Below are positions 36,467 to 46,344 of a DNA stretch of 64,000 bases, piece after piece. This DNA is from CAYJIX01 sp964370375 (GTDB lineage Bacteria > Desulfobacterota > Desulfovibrionia > Desulfovibrionales > Desulfovibrionaceae), in NCBI GenBank assembly GCA_964370375.1, contig CAYJIX010000001.1, positions 46,682 to 110,681 of the forward strand. The letters run 5' to 3'. The position numbers and the translations under genes are program-made. The notes beneath the pieces were generated by a model that was not told where the DNA came from, did not search any database, and saw nothing but the letters and a program-made list of their open reading frames with translations. The first letter of the stretch is position 1. Every line of letters begins with the position of its first letter.

Positions 36467-37628
36467 TCATACGAGCAAGTCGCGCAAGCGCTTCATCTAG
36501 GGTGGCCTCAGAACGAGCAAAATGCAGCCTCACCAAATGGTTGACAGGCTCACGGAAAAAACTCGAACCCGGCACAGCAGCAACTCCAACTTTTTTGATC
36601 ATCCATTCGCTAAACTGGTAATCGCTCCAGCCATGGAATTGTTCCGTCTGTAAAAACTTGCTAATATCCACCATAACAAAATAGGTGCCTTGGGGGACGT
36701 TATGTTCCAGCCCTATATTTGTTAAACCATTGATAAAAATATCTCTTTTTTTGGTATATAAGTCTTGCAAGTCTTCGTAATAAGCACGCGGAAAATCAAG
36801 GGCAACTGTGGCGGCCTCTTGCAACGGGTGCGGCGCGCCCACGGTAAGAAAATCATGAACTTTTTTAGCATGTTCAATAATTTCTGGCGGCCCTATAAGA
36901 TAGCCCAAACGCCAGCCTGTGATGGAATAGGTTTTGGACAGGGACGAGCAACATATCACGCGGTCTTTAAGCCCGGGAAGCGTTGCTGCATGCACATGCT
37001 TATGGGGTTCAAATACGATATGTTCATACACTTCATCAGTAATGATAAAGGCATCGTATTGCACAGCTAACTTCCCGATATAACGCAACTCTTCTTCTGT
37101 AAAAACTCTTCCGCAAGGGTTTGAAGGGTTACAAACAATGATTGCTTTAACGCCTTGTTTGAACGCCTCTTCCAAGACCTTTTTATCGAACAAAAAATCC
37201 GGAGGATTGAGCGGAACAAAAATAGGTTCCGCACCGGATAAAATGGCATCTGCGCCATAATTTTCGTAAAACGGTGAAAAAATAATGACCTTATCCATGG
37301 GATTGCACACGGTCATCATGGCAGTCATCATGGCTTCGGTACCGCCACAGGTTACAACTATATCGGTATCAGGGTTTACCTCAACGCCGCTAAACATGCT
37401 ATGTTTTTGCGCCAGTGCACGGCGAAAGTCAGGAGCGCCAAAGGTCACAGAATATTGATGAGGCCCTTTTATGGCAATGCGCGCAAGGGCATCTGTGATG
37501 GCTTTTGGAGGGTCAAAATCAGGAAAACCTTGCGAGAGGTTGATAGCCTCGTACTGATTGGCAATACGCGTCATCCTGCGGATAACCGAATCGGTAAAGG
37601 TGTGCACTCTTTGGCTTAATTGTGGCAT
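36456..37628 (-). CDS. PLP-dependent class I/II aminotransferase
   Basis: Fold-type I aminotransferase, 390 residues from ATG 37628 (AAGGAAGG upstream). Signatures: INLSQGFPDFDPP, SVTFGAPDFRRALA, CNPSNPCGRVF, and the PLP lysine in SSLSKTYSITGWRLGYL. Sequence style is that of the aspartate/methionine or kynurenine aminotransferase group; the substrate is not deducible. It is the last gene downstream of grdA and might supply amino donors or handle keto acids in Stickland-type metabolism (inference). The last residues (TGC) are encoded by the end of element copy B. Confidence 0.86.
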   Translation of the reverse strand: MPQLSQRVHTFTDSVIRRMTRIANQYEAINLSQGFPDFDPPKAITDALARIAIKGPHQYSVTFGAPDFRRALAQKHSMFSGVEVNPDTDIVVTCGGTEAMMTAMMTVCNPMDKVIIFSPFYENYGADAILSGAEPIFVPLNPPDFLFDKKVLEEAFKQGVKAIIVCNPSNPCGRVFTEEELRYIGKLAVQYDAFIITDEVYEHIVFEPHKHVHAATLPGLKDRVICCSSLSKTYSITGWRLGYLIGPPEIIEHAKKVHDFLTVGAPHPLQEAATVALDFPRAYYEDLQDLYTKKRDIFINGLTNIGLEHNVPQGTYFVMVDISKFLQTEQFHGWSDYQFSEWMIKKVGVAAVPGSSFFREPVNHLVRLHFARSEATLDEALARLARMTGC

Positions 37629-37725
37629 ACTAGCCTTCCTTTGTACCAAGACGCCATGGTCTTTTTAGTTATTTTGCAGCCTTTGCAGGCAAAGGGCGCA
37701 ACGTGTCATCAGCATAAAACATCAA

Positions 37726-37751
37726 GGCCAGCAAGATTGCTCCTGCTGGCC
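37726..37751 (-). terminator. Hairpin after grdA
   Basis: GGCCAGCA/TGCTGGCC, 8-bp perfect stem with a 10-base loop, begins six bases after the grdA stop. The following T-run is weak, so read-through to the aminotransferase gene is plausible. Confidence 0.6.
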
Positions 37752-37757
37752 ATATTT

Positions 37758-38234
37758 TTACAATTTGGCTTTGCTGTGCGCGTCGCGCATTTTTGTAACA
37801 GCGTTGGCCAACTTTTCGGTGTCGAGCACCATTTCCATCATGCCGATTTGTTCTTCCCAAGCAGCGGGGTCGGCTTCACTTTTCAAGGCTTCATCAAAAA
37901 TGTGGTAAACGGGGAGTCCCAACGAGACTCCTGCCAATGGTCCTGCGAAGGTGGGGTCGCCCACGGTCACGGTTTCGGCATAAATTTCCGCGCCTTCAGC
38001 GTCGGAAGAACCGAGAACAACGATCACGTTTTCAGCTCCAAACTTCTCAGCAGCTTCTCTTACGCGCTGCTGATTTTGCAGGTCCATGGCTCCAGCGGCC
38101 GTTCAGACAAAGCATTCGGTAGCTGAAAACACAACTTCAGCTCCCGAATTGGCAAAGCAAGCTTCCATGGCAGGGCTGGGAACGCCATCCCTTTCGCCAA
38201 GAAGAGCAAGCTTCTTTCCTGTTAATTTACCCAT
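37758..38234 (-). CDS. grdA: Glycine/sarcosine/betaine reductase selenoprotein A (in-frame UGA)
   Basis: GrdA receives the carboxymethyl group on its selenocysteine and hands it to component C. The frame runs MGKLTGKKLALLGERDGVPS to SATECFV, then TGA (38103-38105), then TAAGAMDLQNQQRVREAAEK to the true stop: 158 residues with Sec at position 44, matching known GrdA in position and in the CxxU motif (Cys-Phe-Val-Sec). AAGGAGG precedes ATG 38234. A naive annotation would split it in two. It is shared by all substrate-specific B components, so one copy serves both pairs here. Confidence 0.96.
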
Positions 38235-38489
38235 GTACAACCTCCTTGGTGTGTATGAGTAGGCTAGGTTGTGGCCCAAAATCGCGTTTCTATGGGCCGT
38301 GATTACGCACGACAGAAAAACCGTGTGCAGCAAAAACCAAACAATCTTCAGCGCCTAGGCATAGCTGCATAAAACAGCTTGTAGCGAACCTATGGCGTTG
38401 CATAAAGCCCCCTTGGGTGCGCATCTTTTTGTATATGGATGTTCCACATTAGAAAAAGATGCTTTAACTATACCAAGGGTCACTTTGTA

Positions 38490-38807
38490 TTACAACAATT
38501 TATCTGTATGCTCCGTGATAGAGGCAATGGACACGTCATCACCGCTGATACGGCTTTGCAATTCGCCACCTTTGAAAAACAAAAAGGTGGGCACGCCCAT
38601 GACTTTTAATTCAATGGCAAGGCGGCGGTTTTCGGCCACATTGAGTTTGCCAAATTTTACGCGGCCTTCGTAGGATGCGGCCAATTTTTCCACATCAGGC
38701 ATAAGGGCTAAGCAAGGGCCGCACTTAGGACCCCACAAATCAACCACCACAGGTAGATCGCTTTGCTTGACTTCTGCTTCAAAGTTTTCTTTGTCAACAA
38801 CAAACAT
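38490..38807 (-). CDS. trxA: Thioredoxin of the glycine reductase system
   Basis: A 105-residue thioredoxin with active site Cys29-Gly-Pro-Cys32 in the context DLWGPKCGPC. Lys replaces the usual Trp-Cys neighbour order (WCGPC), as in the divergent thioredoxins of glycine-reducing clostridia. It should reduce the seleno-sulfide of GrdA with electrons from TrxB. TAAGGAG precedes the ATG. Located between grdD and grdA. Confidence 0.93.
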   Translation of the reverse strand: MFVVDKENFEAEVKQSDLPVVVDLWGPKCGPCLALMPDVEKLAASYEGRVKFGKLNVAENRRLAIELKVMGVPTFLFFKGGELQSRISGDDVSIASITEHTDKLL

Positions 38808-38884
38808 ATGTTTTCTCCTTACGTGTAAGGCTTAAGCCGTTACGGCTTTAAGCACAATGTATAAATGCTCTTACATGCAGAATC

Positions 38885-40054
38885 TTATAGATAGCCTGCA
38901 TTTTTCAAAAACTCAACAGCCTGAGTTTTGGCAGAACTTGGTATTTTGACCACAGGCCCTGTACAACCCATGGAGGCTTCGGCATAGATGGCATGCTTCC
39001 ACAATTCTTGCACAGCATTGTCAAGGTCAAGTACATCAATGCCATGAAGTTCGTCGTCTGTAGGCACAGCAGGAGGTGCTGCAACAACATCGGCACAACC
39101 AGGCTTTGGTGCAAGCCCTGCAAGGACTTCGTCAAGGCCGGCAGCTTTGGCAGATGCCAGTTCTGCTTTAACATTTTCTACTAAGTTGCCGCGCACCATG
39201 GCTGCGGTAAACTGCAAGGCACCCATGATAACAGGCGCACCAGAGGCACGAGAAATGATCGACACAATTTGCGACCATCCCTCACCCACCGAAGGCCCAT
39301 ATCCCCAGCCCAAGGATTCGTACTTGCCGCCGGAAAGGTTGGCAGAAAACAGCTTCATAAGCACGTTACCGGTAAGGGTATCGGTAACGCACACATCCAC
39401 CGCACCAGCCAATAAATCATTGCCGCGTAAAAGCGCGCCGCCATCAGCACGCACGCTTGAACCAAAGTTCACTCCATAGCCTTGCTCCTGCATTTTGGCA
39501 AGGGCTCTGTGCACGGGGGATGCGGAATCAAGGTTCAAAATACCCACGGTAGGACTTGCCACACCAAGAGTTTTAGCCACAGCAATGCCATAAACAGCAT
39601 TACGCAGCATGGCTTCAGGACGGTGGGTGGCAGTTGTGCCCGTTGTTGATGCAATAAGCATAAACTTGCCCTTGGCAGGGGTTAAAACCCGGCCAATGGT
39701 GGTAACACCCACGGGGAAGGGATAATGCAAGGCAACAGCTCCTGCAATGGTTCCAGAGGCCAAAGCCTCTTCCATGGCGGCTGTCACGTCGGTTTCGCAA
39801 TCAGGGGTTTCAACCCATTCCATGCCGTTAGGCGGTGTCAACCCAAAGGGTTTTGGGCCAAAGCCCACCACTTTAAGGCGGTTGTCTTGGATCATGGCCT
39901 GTTCGGCAGCTGTAAGCAATTCATCCACGCCAAGCTCAGATCCGCTCATCATAAGCCCTAAACGTATTTTAGGGCCGCCTGTTTGAACAGAGTCCAACAG
40001 CTCAGCTAGGGCTGCGCCGATAAGCGCGCGCTTTTCATTTGATTGTTCACTCAT
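38885..40054 (-). CDS. grdD: Glycine/sarcosine/betaine reductase component C, subunit alpha
   Basis: GrdD with GrdC turns the Se-carboxymethyl group of GrdA into acetyl phosphate. It is 389 residues in the PlsX/phosphotransacetylase-like fold, with LGLMMSGSELGVDELL, LIASTTGTTATHRPE, RADGGALLRGNDLLAGAVD and the C-terminal EASMGCTGPVVK, where the Cys is conserved in the family. Starts nine bases after the grdC stop behind a GGGGGC site. Confidence 0.94.
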   Translation of the reverse strand: MSEQSNEKRALIGAALAELLDSVQTGGPKIRLGLMMSGSELGVDELLTAAEQAMIQDNRLKVVGFGPKPFGLTPPNGMEWVETPDCETDVTAAMEEALASGTIAGAVALHYPFPVGVTTIGRVLTPAKGKFMLIASTTGTTATHRPEAMLRNAVYGIAVAKTLGVASPTVGILNLDSASPVHRALAKMQEQGYGVNFGSSVRADGGALLRGNDLLAGAVDVCVTDTLTGNVLMKLFSANLSGGKYESLGWGYGPSVGEGWSQIVSIISRASGAPVIMGALQFTAAMVRGNLVENVKAELASAKAAGLDEVLAGLAPKPGCADVVAAPPAVPTDDELHGIDVLDLDNAVQELWKHAIYAEASMGCTGPVVKIPSSAKTQAVEFLKNAGYL

Positions 40055-40063
40055 AGCCGCCCC

Positions 40064-41599
40064 CTAGTTTTTTTGTAAATTAGAGGCTAAGTCACTCAAA
40101 GCTTCAATAAGCATAGCTTTTACATCATCTTTTGTCACTGAAGAGGCTTTAGCCACAGCCTGAGGCCCTTCCATCAAGAAGGATGCACCGTCAGACAAGT
40201 TGGTCAGGCGAGCCAAGAAAAGGCTTCCTTTACCAATGATCATGGCGCGTTTGATTTTGCCTTCTTTTAAGGCTTCTGCAGCATGCCCCATATAGGGAAC
40301 ACCTGAAGGGATATGGCCTTGGGTATGGGCAAAGCCCGGCAAACCGCGTTTTTCGGTAAATTCGTTAATGGCTGCGCGCTCAAGCTGACCTTTCATAACT
40401 GCCAAAGCAGCAATCATTTTATAGTTTGCCTCAGGCACGTTCCCTGCTCCACCTGGCACGGTGATTTCAGGAATATGCAGTTCAGGTGCGTATTTATCCA
40501 CATCGTTAAAGCCAAGGCCCACTTTATTGAGCGGCTCAAAAACAAGGGCAGACGTCACAGCCTGGGGGGATGCTCCTGCACCCACAGAGTGCTTGCCAAT
40601 GGCGTCAAGGCGCATGACAGGCAAGGTACCGTCATCAGGCACCAACATAACGGCAAAGTTGCCAAGGCAATTTTCAAGGGGCACAACGTTTTTGCGCACA
40701 TGCTCACGGGCGTTCATGTACAGTTTTGGAATGGCACCGCCTGCAAGCACAATAACGTTTTTACGAATCCCGGACGCCACCATGCCGGCAGCTGACAACA
40801 ACGCGGCCACTGGGCCTGCACAAAAGGCACGCACATCACAGCCGCTGGCGTTGATGCAACCTGCGCTTTCAGCAATGCCTTTGGCAATGTTACCACCACC
40901 GCGCTGGTTCATATCGCCTGCGGCTTCTTCTGAACATTCAATGATAAAATCAACTTCTTCAGGTTTTGTGCCCGTATTGTGCATCACATGCAATAGGGCC
41001 AATACGCCGCCGGCCTTGGAGGATAAATTTTCCAAAAGCACATGCGCGCTCAAATTTTCGTCAACTTCATGGCCACGGCGCACGCACCCTACCACTTTGT
41101 TGTTAAAATACAAGGGCAAGGCATGGGCATTTTTCACTTCTGCGGCAATGGTATCTGCGCTATGTCCTGCTTCCAATTTGCCCACCATGGCGTCGCTTAT
41201 AAGCTTGTGCTGTTCCAATTTAGGACGCACGGCAGCAGCAAAGGATTCTTCAAGCCAGATAAGGTCAAACACGTCGCAGATATCCATAAGGCCAATGAAC
41301 TCATCCTCAGGCATGATTTCACCAAATTTGCCATGACGAACGGAGGAAGGCTCCAGCTTTTCATACATGGGGGCAGCGCATGCAGCCAAGGCGTCTGTAT
41401 CCATGGCCCCAATATAGGTGAGGTTTGGCGCATAGCGGCAAGCGTCTTCATAGCTTTGGGCCAAAGGAGGCAAAGCTGCTAAAAATTCAGAATCCGGCTT
41501 GTCGTGTTTTTCAAGATAGGTGGTTGTTCCATAATGATACCCCAATTCGTGCGCATAGTTTAGGCAGTATGAGGTTCCTTTTATTCCGGCATTAGGCAT
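40064..41599 (-). CDS. grdC: Glycine/sarcosine/betaine reductase component C, subunit beta
   Basis: The larger, FabH-like subunit of the acetyl-phosphate-forming component, 511 residues. Visible landmarks are LNYAHELGYHYGTT, IIECSEEAAGDMNQRGGGNI and AGCINASGCDVRAFCAGPV with the thiolase-like Cys region, and IPSGVPYMGHAAEALKEG near the end. AAGGAG lies just before the ATG. Co-transcribed with grdD. Confidence 0.94.
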   Translation of the reverse strand: MPNAGIKGTSYCLNYAHELGYHYGTTTYLEKHDKPDSEFLAALPPLAQSYEDACRYAPNLTYIGAMDTDALAACAAPMYEKLEPSSVRHGKFGEIMPEDEFIGLMDICDVFDLIWLEESFAAAVRPKLEQHKLISDAMVGKLEAGHSADTIAAEVKNAHALPLYFNNKVVGCVRRGHEVDENLSAHVLLENLSSKAGGVLALLHVMHNTGTKPEEVDFIIECSEEAAGDMNQRGGGNIAKGIAESAGCINASGCDVRAFCAGPVAALLSAAGMVASGIRKNVIVLAGGAIPKLYMNAREHVRKNVVPLENCLGNFAVMLVPDDGTLPVMRLDAIGKHSVGAGASPQAVTSALVFEPLNKVGLGFNDVDKYAPELHIPEITVPGGAGNVPEANYKMIAALAVMKGQLERAAINEFTEKRGLPGFAHTQGHIPSGVPYMGHAAEALKEGKIKRAMIIGKGSLFLARLTNLSDGASFLMEGPQAVAKASSVTKDDVKAMLIEALSDLASNLQKN

Positions 41600-41677
41600 T
41601 GTTGGCTCCTTGTAAAATGGATGGCGTAAGGTAAAACCCTATACACATCAAGATTGTATGGATACAAAAACTTGTAT

Positions 41678-41776
41678 AGATCCCTAGCCTTTTGAAGGGT
41701 TAGGGATCTTAGGTTGATGATCAATGCATGAAAGGGGCTATCAATACTCATTTTAAAAAAGATAGTATTCGCCCCT
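41678..41776 (-). terminator. Two hairpins between trxB and grdC
   Basis: AGATCCCTA/TAGGGATCT (41678-41709; inner GCC/GGGT extends it) and AGGGGC...AATACT/AGTATT...GCCCCT (41733-41776). They could slow or process the transcript between trxB and grdC; neither ends in a good T-run. Confidence 0.45.
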
Positions 41777-41784
41777 ACAAACGC

Positions 41785-42696
41785 TTAGTGAGCTATATGA
41801 GCATACGCAGACATGGCAGCACGAGCACCGTCAGCAGCAGCTGTCACCACTTGACGCAAGCCGGTGTCACGCACATCACCTGCTGCAAAAATTCCGGGCA
41901 CTGAGGTACGCATGTTTTCGTCGGTAACAATCCAGCCACCTTCACGCATTTCAATGACACCTTTCATGAAGTCAGACTTGGGCAGGCTTCCCACAAACAT
42001 GAAAACGCCGTCCACTTTAAGGTCGGACACTTCGTTTGTTTTCACGTTTTTCAAAACAACGCCTTCTACCATGTCGTCGCCCACGATTTCTTCCACAACG
42101 CTATCCCAAACGGGGACAATTTTGGGGTTGGATAAGGCGCGATCAGAAGCAATACGATCAGCACGGAAAGCATCACGACGGTGTACAATGTACACTTTTG
42201 AGGCAAAGCCTGTAAGGTAAATGGCTTCTTCCACAGCGGTATTACCGCCGCCAATGACCGCCACTTCTAATTCTTCAAAAAAATTGGCGTCGCACACAGC
42301 ACAAAAGCTCACGCCTTTGCCGATAAGCCCTGCTTCACCCTTACAGCCAAGCTTACGGAAATTGGAACCTGTGGCTACAATGATGGCTTTAGCTTCAATG
42401 TCGCCGCTTTCGGTTTTAACAATTTTTGTGTCGCCGTTGACTTCAACGCCTGTCACGGTCGTTGTGCGAAACTCTGTCTTGTAATGTTCGGCATGTTCAC
42501 GAAAAGAATCGGCAAGGTCGCCGCCTGATGCGTGAATGGTTCCGGGCCAGTTTTCGATTTCACTGGTAAGAAGGATTTGCCCGCCGGGGACGCCTGTTTC
42601 AAGCACAAGCACGTCAAGGCCTGCACGCCTGCCATAAACAGCAGCAGAAAGGCCGGCAGGCCCGGCACCGATAATAACGAGTTCTCTTTTTTCCAC
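41785..42696 (-). CDS. trxB: Thioredoxin reductase of the glycine reductase system
   Basis: 303-residue NADPH-dependent flavoprotein: FAD motif IIGAGPAGLSAAVYGRRAGL, redox Cys132-Ala-Val-Cys135 followed by Asp (CAVCDANFF), NAD(P) motif AVIGGGNTAVEEA, and FAAGDVRDTGLRQVVTAAADG. The active site differs from the common CATCDG. A GTG start at 42696 sits behind GCGGAG. Lies between grdB and grdC, as in clostridial operons, and serves the adjacent thioredoxin. Confidence 0.94.
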   Translation of the reverse strand: MEKRELVIIGAGPAGLSAAVYGRRAGLDVLVLETGVPGGQILLTSEIENWPGTIHASGGDLADSFREHAEHYKTEFRTTTVTGVEVNGDTKIVKTESGDIEAKAIIVATGSNFRKLGCKGEAGLIGKGVSFCAVCDANFFEELEVAVIGGGNTAVEEAIYLTGFASKVYIVHRRDAFRADRIASDRALSNPKIVPVWDSVVEEIVGDDMVEGVVLKNVKTNEVSDLKVDGVFMFVGSLPKSDFMKGVIEMREGGWIVTDENMRTSVPGIFAAGDVRDTGLRQVVTAAADGARAAMSAYAHIAH

Positions 42697-43054
42697 AATA
42701 TACTCCGCAAAACAATAGTCTTTTTAAAAATTTACCACTAGGAAGGGTGAAGGAAGTTCCAATACAAAGCACACAAAAGTTAGGGATTGCTTCCCAATCT
42801 GTCTGCTTGGTATCGGTGCCTATACGTTCAGCTTAACGACAAAGGTTGTTCCCATGAACCACCTTGTTCGTTTTTTCACCTTACAACAAACTTGGATATT
42901 TTACAACAAAGTTACAATAGGGGAAAGGCTTTTTATACGGCTTTAGCGGCAAAAAAAGCAACTTTCCTCTTTTTTTATTACAAAAAAAACTAATACGCTG
43001 AAAAAACACACTATATTTTGCCAAACTTTTCTATATTTTTTTTACAACCTTCCA
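42697..43054 (-). other. Leader between grdB and trxB
   Basis: 358 AT-rich bases with no gene. A small GATTG/CAATC hairpin lies near 42786-42800. It may hold a promoter for trxB-grdC-grdD, but I saw no convincing -35/-10 pair. Confidence 0.35.
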
Positions 43055-44365
43055 TTACTCGGCAAAAACAGTTTGTTCGGTGACGTCGGCTTCCAAGGCC
43101 TTAACGGCTTGCTCCACCAAACGTCTACGCAAAGCCTTTTCTTCATGAGCAGGCAACTTAGGATCGCCCAAAGGATAGGGGATTGCCACTGTGGGAACGA
43201 TCCTGTTTGCCCCCACGCGCAAGGATATGGGCACAATAGTAGCCATGTGTACCACAGGCACATCGGCTGCATCTTCAATGGCTTTGGCAAGCGTTGCTCC
43301 GCAACGCGTACAGGTGCCTCAGGTGGAGGTTAAAATAACAGCCTGCACACCGGCGTCGCGCAATTTTTCGCCGATTTCAAGGCCGAATTTTTTTGAATTG
43401 CTCACAGCCGTGCCGTTGCCTACAGTTGAATAAAACGTATTGTGCAGTTTGCCTATCCGCCCCTCTTTTTCCAAATCGCGCAACACATCCACGGGCAAAA
43501 CCCTGTCTGCATCAAGGTTGGCATAGGTCTGATCAAACCCTCCGTGAGCTGTACTGTACGCGCCTTGCTGTAAATCATCCACACCATCAATGGCGTATGC
43601 ACCATAATTTTGCGCGCTTGAAGCTGCTATATGGTCTGGGTTCCCTGCGGGCACAATACCACCTGAGGTTACCAAGGCAACAATTGCTTTGGACATATCT
43701 TGAACAGCGGGACGAGGCTCCACACGGTCAAATACAGGCATGGGGTATTCAGTGATAAAGGGTTCGTTCTTCAATTTTTTTACAAGCATGTCCACAGCGC
43801 GCTCCGCACCTGTGGTGGCATAAAATTGGTTCACTCGAATCCCCTTTTCCAAAAGTCCTTCTTCAGCTGGGCTTCCCAAAGGCTGTTTACGAAGGCATTT
43901 TAGCAAGACCGCAGCCATGCTGCCTATGGCCTTGCCCATGCCTCTGGCACTGGGGTCTGTGGCAACGATAGGAACAGTTGTACGGTATAGGTCTACGCCG
44001 GGGTTTTCTGTATACATTGCTGTAATCACAGGGATATTGAGCTTTTTGCTTACAGCATCACATACAGCTCCACACGCAGTACCGTAACGGCCGGCATTGA
44101 AAGCCGGGCCTGCTACAAGGGCGTCGGCCTTATGGGCTACGGCAGCTTCAACCAATTCTTGCACCACCGCATCCAAATTGTTGGCCATATAATTATCGCC
44201 GCATACAAAAGTGGCGACAATCTCTGCCTCACCCTTAAAAGCTGCATGCAAGGCAAGCCCGGGGCCATGGGCTCCTTGACGTATTTCAGGCGTGATGTCT
44301 GCTTTTTCTTCACCGCCAATGCCTGCAAAAAATTGATTTATATAGTGGACTACACGATAAGCCAT
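43055..44365 (-). CDS. grdB: Substrate-specific component B selenoprotein, glycine-type (in-frame UGA)
   Basis: GrdB reduces the Schiff base of the substrate bound to pyruvoyl-GrdE, passing a carboxymethyl group to GrdA. The 436-residue frame starts MAYRVVHYINQFFAGIGGEE. It contains TGA at 43319-43321 (Sec349) in ILTSTUGTCTRCG, a Sec-x-x-Cys motif, and continues DVPVVHMATIVPISLRVGAN to the true stop. A SECIS-like hairpin follows the UGA. GGAG precedes the start, 24 bases after grdE. I call it glycine-type because its partner GrdE looks like the glycine form, with the glycine riboswitch upstream; sarcosine or betaine use cannot be excluded. Confidence 0.93.
43291..43307 (-). promoter_or_regulatory. 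SECIS-like hairpin in the first grdB
   Basis: Exactly 11 bases after the UGA the mRNA reads GCGTTGC-GGA-GCAACGC: a perfect 7-bp stem with loop GGA. Spacing and a G-containing apical loop fit bacterial SECIS elements read by SelB. Confidence 0.75.
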
Positions 44366-44389
44366 GACGTACTCCTATCAGGCTGATTG

Positions 44390-45676
44390 TTATTCGGTTC
44401 TGGCTCCAAGCTTTGTGAAGCCAAGCTCATTAGTGGCACCTAAAATGGCTTGCAGCTCAACTTCCATGCTGCCGTCAGCCCGCAAAGAACCAAAAAAACC
44501 ACCGGCGATAACATCAGCCTTTGGCAAATCACCAAGAACTTTTTCCATGGGAGGAAGCACAATAAGCGCGTTCGCATTGCCTGCGGTTACGCACGCTGTG
44601 CCTTCCGGGCAAGAATCAGCCAAGGATTGGCTTGAACCGTCGCGTCCTGCATACTCGTCTGTTACAAGTACGGTTTTAATGCCTGCCTGCTCAGCTTTCC
44701 AGCAGTTCATCATCAAATCGGCATCAGGGTTACCAAAGCCTTCTTCAGAAATGACAACACCCTCAACGCCAAGCATCTGAGCAAGCTTGATGGCATAGGA
44801 GGAGCTGCGTTTTTTATCTGCCAAGGTCACATTTTCGTTGGTTAAGATAACGCCAACAAAATTAATATCCTTGCCGTGGCGCGCATACAAACTGCGAATA
44901 ATGGGATTGTTTTCATGCATATAGGTGCTGTTTTTGTCACAGGCTGATACGCAATTGCCGGAAATAATAGCTCCGTCCATAATTTCTGTTGGGCTTATCA
45001 GGCTTGGCAATATCGCTTTTGCATCAACGCCATAAACCCAGGTATCGTGCAACAGCCCTTGCGATTGCAGCATGTATACATAAGCAACTTTTGGCAGGTT
45101 GGGATAAGCACCCATGGCGTTTGCCAATGCCGGAAAATCAAAGCTTTCAACCTTATTTGGCGCAGCATTTTTACATGAAGACGCCAGATAATGCGCTGTT
45201 TTAAGCCCTACCATACGGCATGCAGCTTCTAAATGGTGGAGTTCTACATCCTTGGCAGGCGTAATATTCACCACAAGGTTGTTCGTTTTAGAAAAAGGCG
45301 TGTAGTCAGCCCCGGGGCCGCTCATATCCACAATTCCTTCTTGCGGTGCCACAAGGCGTCCTGTGGTAAGCACCACGGCACCGTCAAGCACCAAGGTTTT
45401 GCCCTGCCCCACTGTGTCCACATCGCCGATAAACCCGGGGAAAACTTCGCCCGGGCCCTCAAGCTTGCAACGCGGCTCAATGGCGTCCTTTACAGGTAAA
45501 ATACGAACGCTTTCGCCGGGATGTGCCACAGCCAATTCAATATTCGCTATGTTTTCATCTTGCAATAGCAGGGCTTTAAGCTCTGCTTCATGAACAGAAA
45601 GCACGCCGTCGTTCATGCTTGTACTTGTGCCAAGAACGACCTTGCGCACAAAAACCCTATGCAATTCAAGCTTCAT
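44390..45676 (-). CDS. grdE: Component B proprotein GrdE, glycine-type
   Basis: A 428-residue proprotein that cleaves itself at Asn241-Cys242 (in IISGNCVSACDKN), the Cys becoming the pyruvoyl group that binds the amine of glycine. Position 242 equals that of characterised GrdE. Other family parts: HPGESVRILPVKDAIEPR, DMSGPGADYTPFSKTNN, QGLLHDTWVYGVDAK, GFGNPDADLMMNC, VTDEYAGRDGSSQSLAD. Compared with the second copy it keeps more of the motifs I associate with glycine-specific GrdE; this is from memory of the family, not an alignment. AAAGGAG precedes the ATG. Confidence 0.92.
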   Translation of the reverse strand: MKLELHRVFVRKVVLGTSTSMNDGVLSVHEAELKALLLQDENIANIELAVAHPGESVRILPVKDAIEPRCKLEGPGEVFPGFIGDVDTVGQGKTLVLDGAVVLTTGRLVAPQEGIVDMSGPGADYTPFSKTNNLVVNITPAKDVELHHLEAACRMVGLKTAHYLASSCKNAAPNKVESFDFPALANAMGAYPNLPKVAYVYMLQSQGLLHDTWVYGVDAKAILPSLISPTEIMDGAIISGNCVSACDKNSTYMHENNPIIRSLYARHGKDINFVGVILTNENVTLADKKRSSSYAIKLAQMLGVEGVVISEEGFGNPDADLMMNCWKAEQAGIKTVLVTDEYAGRDGSSQSLADSCPEGTACVTAGNANALIVLPPMEKVLGDLPKADVIAGGFFGSLRADGSMEVELQAILGATNELGFTKLGARTE

Positions 45677-45860
45677 CGAATACGCTCCTTTACTAAAAGA
45701 CTATCACCTTGTTTGTACCAAAAGCCACTTGACCTTTTTGGGTCATACAATCTTACTATAACGGCCCAGCGTCCACCTGTGGACCATGGGATTTTACAAT
45801 GTTCCGACCTGCATCTCCCAAACGCGCTTTCATACGTAAAAAACATTAAATTTGAACTAT

Positions 45861-46280
45861 TTACACTAGGTAACGCTGCAAAGTTGCTTGCATGAGCGCC
45901 TCGTCAATGCGCGCACAGTCTTCAAACATGACAGGCGTCACAGCTTGTGGGCCAAAGTCGCCCACCGAGCATTGTTCATATACGGTGAGTGCTTGTTCCA
46001 TAAGCTCTAACGATGGTAAATCTAAGGAAGGCTGAGTCTGTGCGCATGCAATATATTCATGCGCAGCTGCCAGCAATAAAGATCGAAAGGGCTGCTGCCC
46101 GGGTCGAAAATTACCGTAAAGAGGATGGTTTAAAAGACGCCAGCCAAGATGCACCATATCCCTAGCGGCAAATAATACGGCATGAGCCGTACAATCTTTA
46201 TGAGCAAGTACGGTAAGACCCTTTTTTGTAAGGGAGAAAAAGAGGGGATTGTTTGTGATAAGAGTCCAAGCACGTGCCAT
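45861..46280 (-). CDS. grdX: GrdX family protein, first gene behind the glycine riboswitch
   Basis: A 139-residue protein of the small GrdX family that accompanies glycine reductases; biochemical role unknown. The N-terminal LITNNPLFF and the central DMVHLGWRLLNHPLYGNF with PFRSLLL are family landmarks. ATG 46280 follows AGAGG, which itself lies in a short CCTC/GAGG hairpin downstream of the riboswitch, so translation may be ligand-controlled. Confidence 0.85.
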   Translation of the reverse strand: MARAWTLITNNPLFFSLTKKGLTVLAHKDCTAHAVLFAARDMVHLGWRLLNHPLYGNFRPGQQPFRSLLLAAAHEYIACAQTQPSLDLPSLELMEQALTVYEQCSVGDFGPQAVTPVMFEDCARIDEALMQATLQRYLV

Positions 46281-46344
46281 AAAGAGCCTCTATATGAGGA
46301 TATCTCTCTGTCACGGCCATAGGCTCATCTTCAGAGGTGCGTCC

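Noticed and set aside
38103..38105. Nonsense mutation splitting grdA
   Set aside because: The UGA sits at the known selenocysteine position 44 in a CFVU motif, and the frame continues with conserved GrdA sequence.
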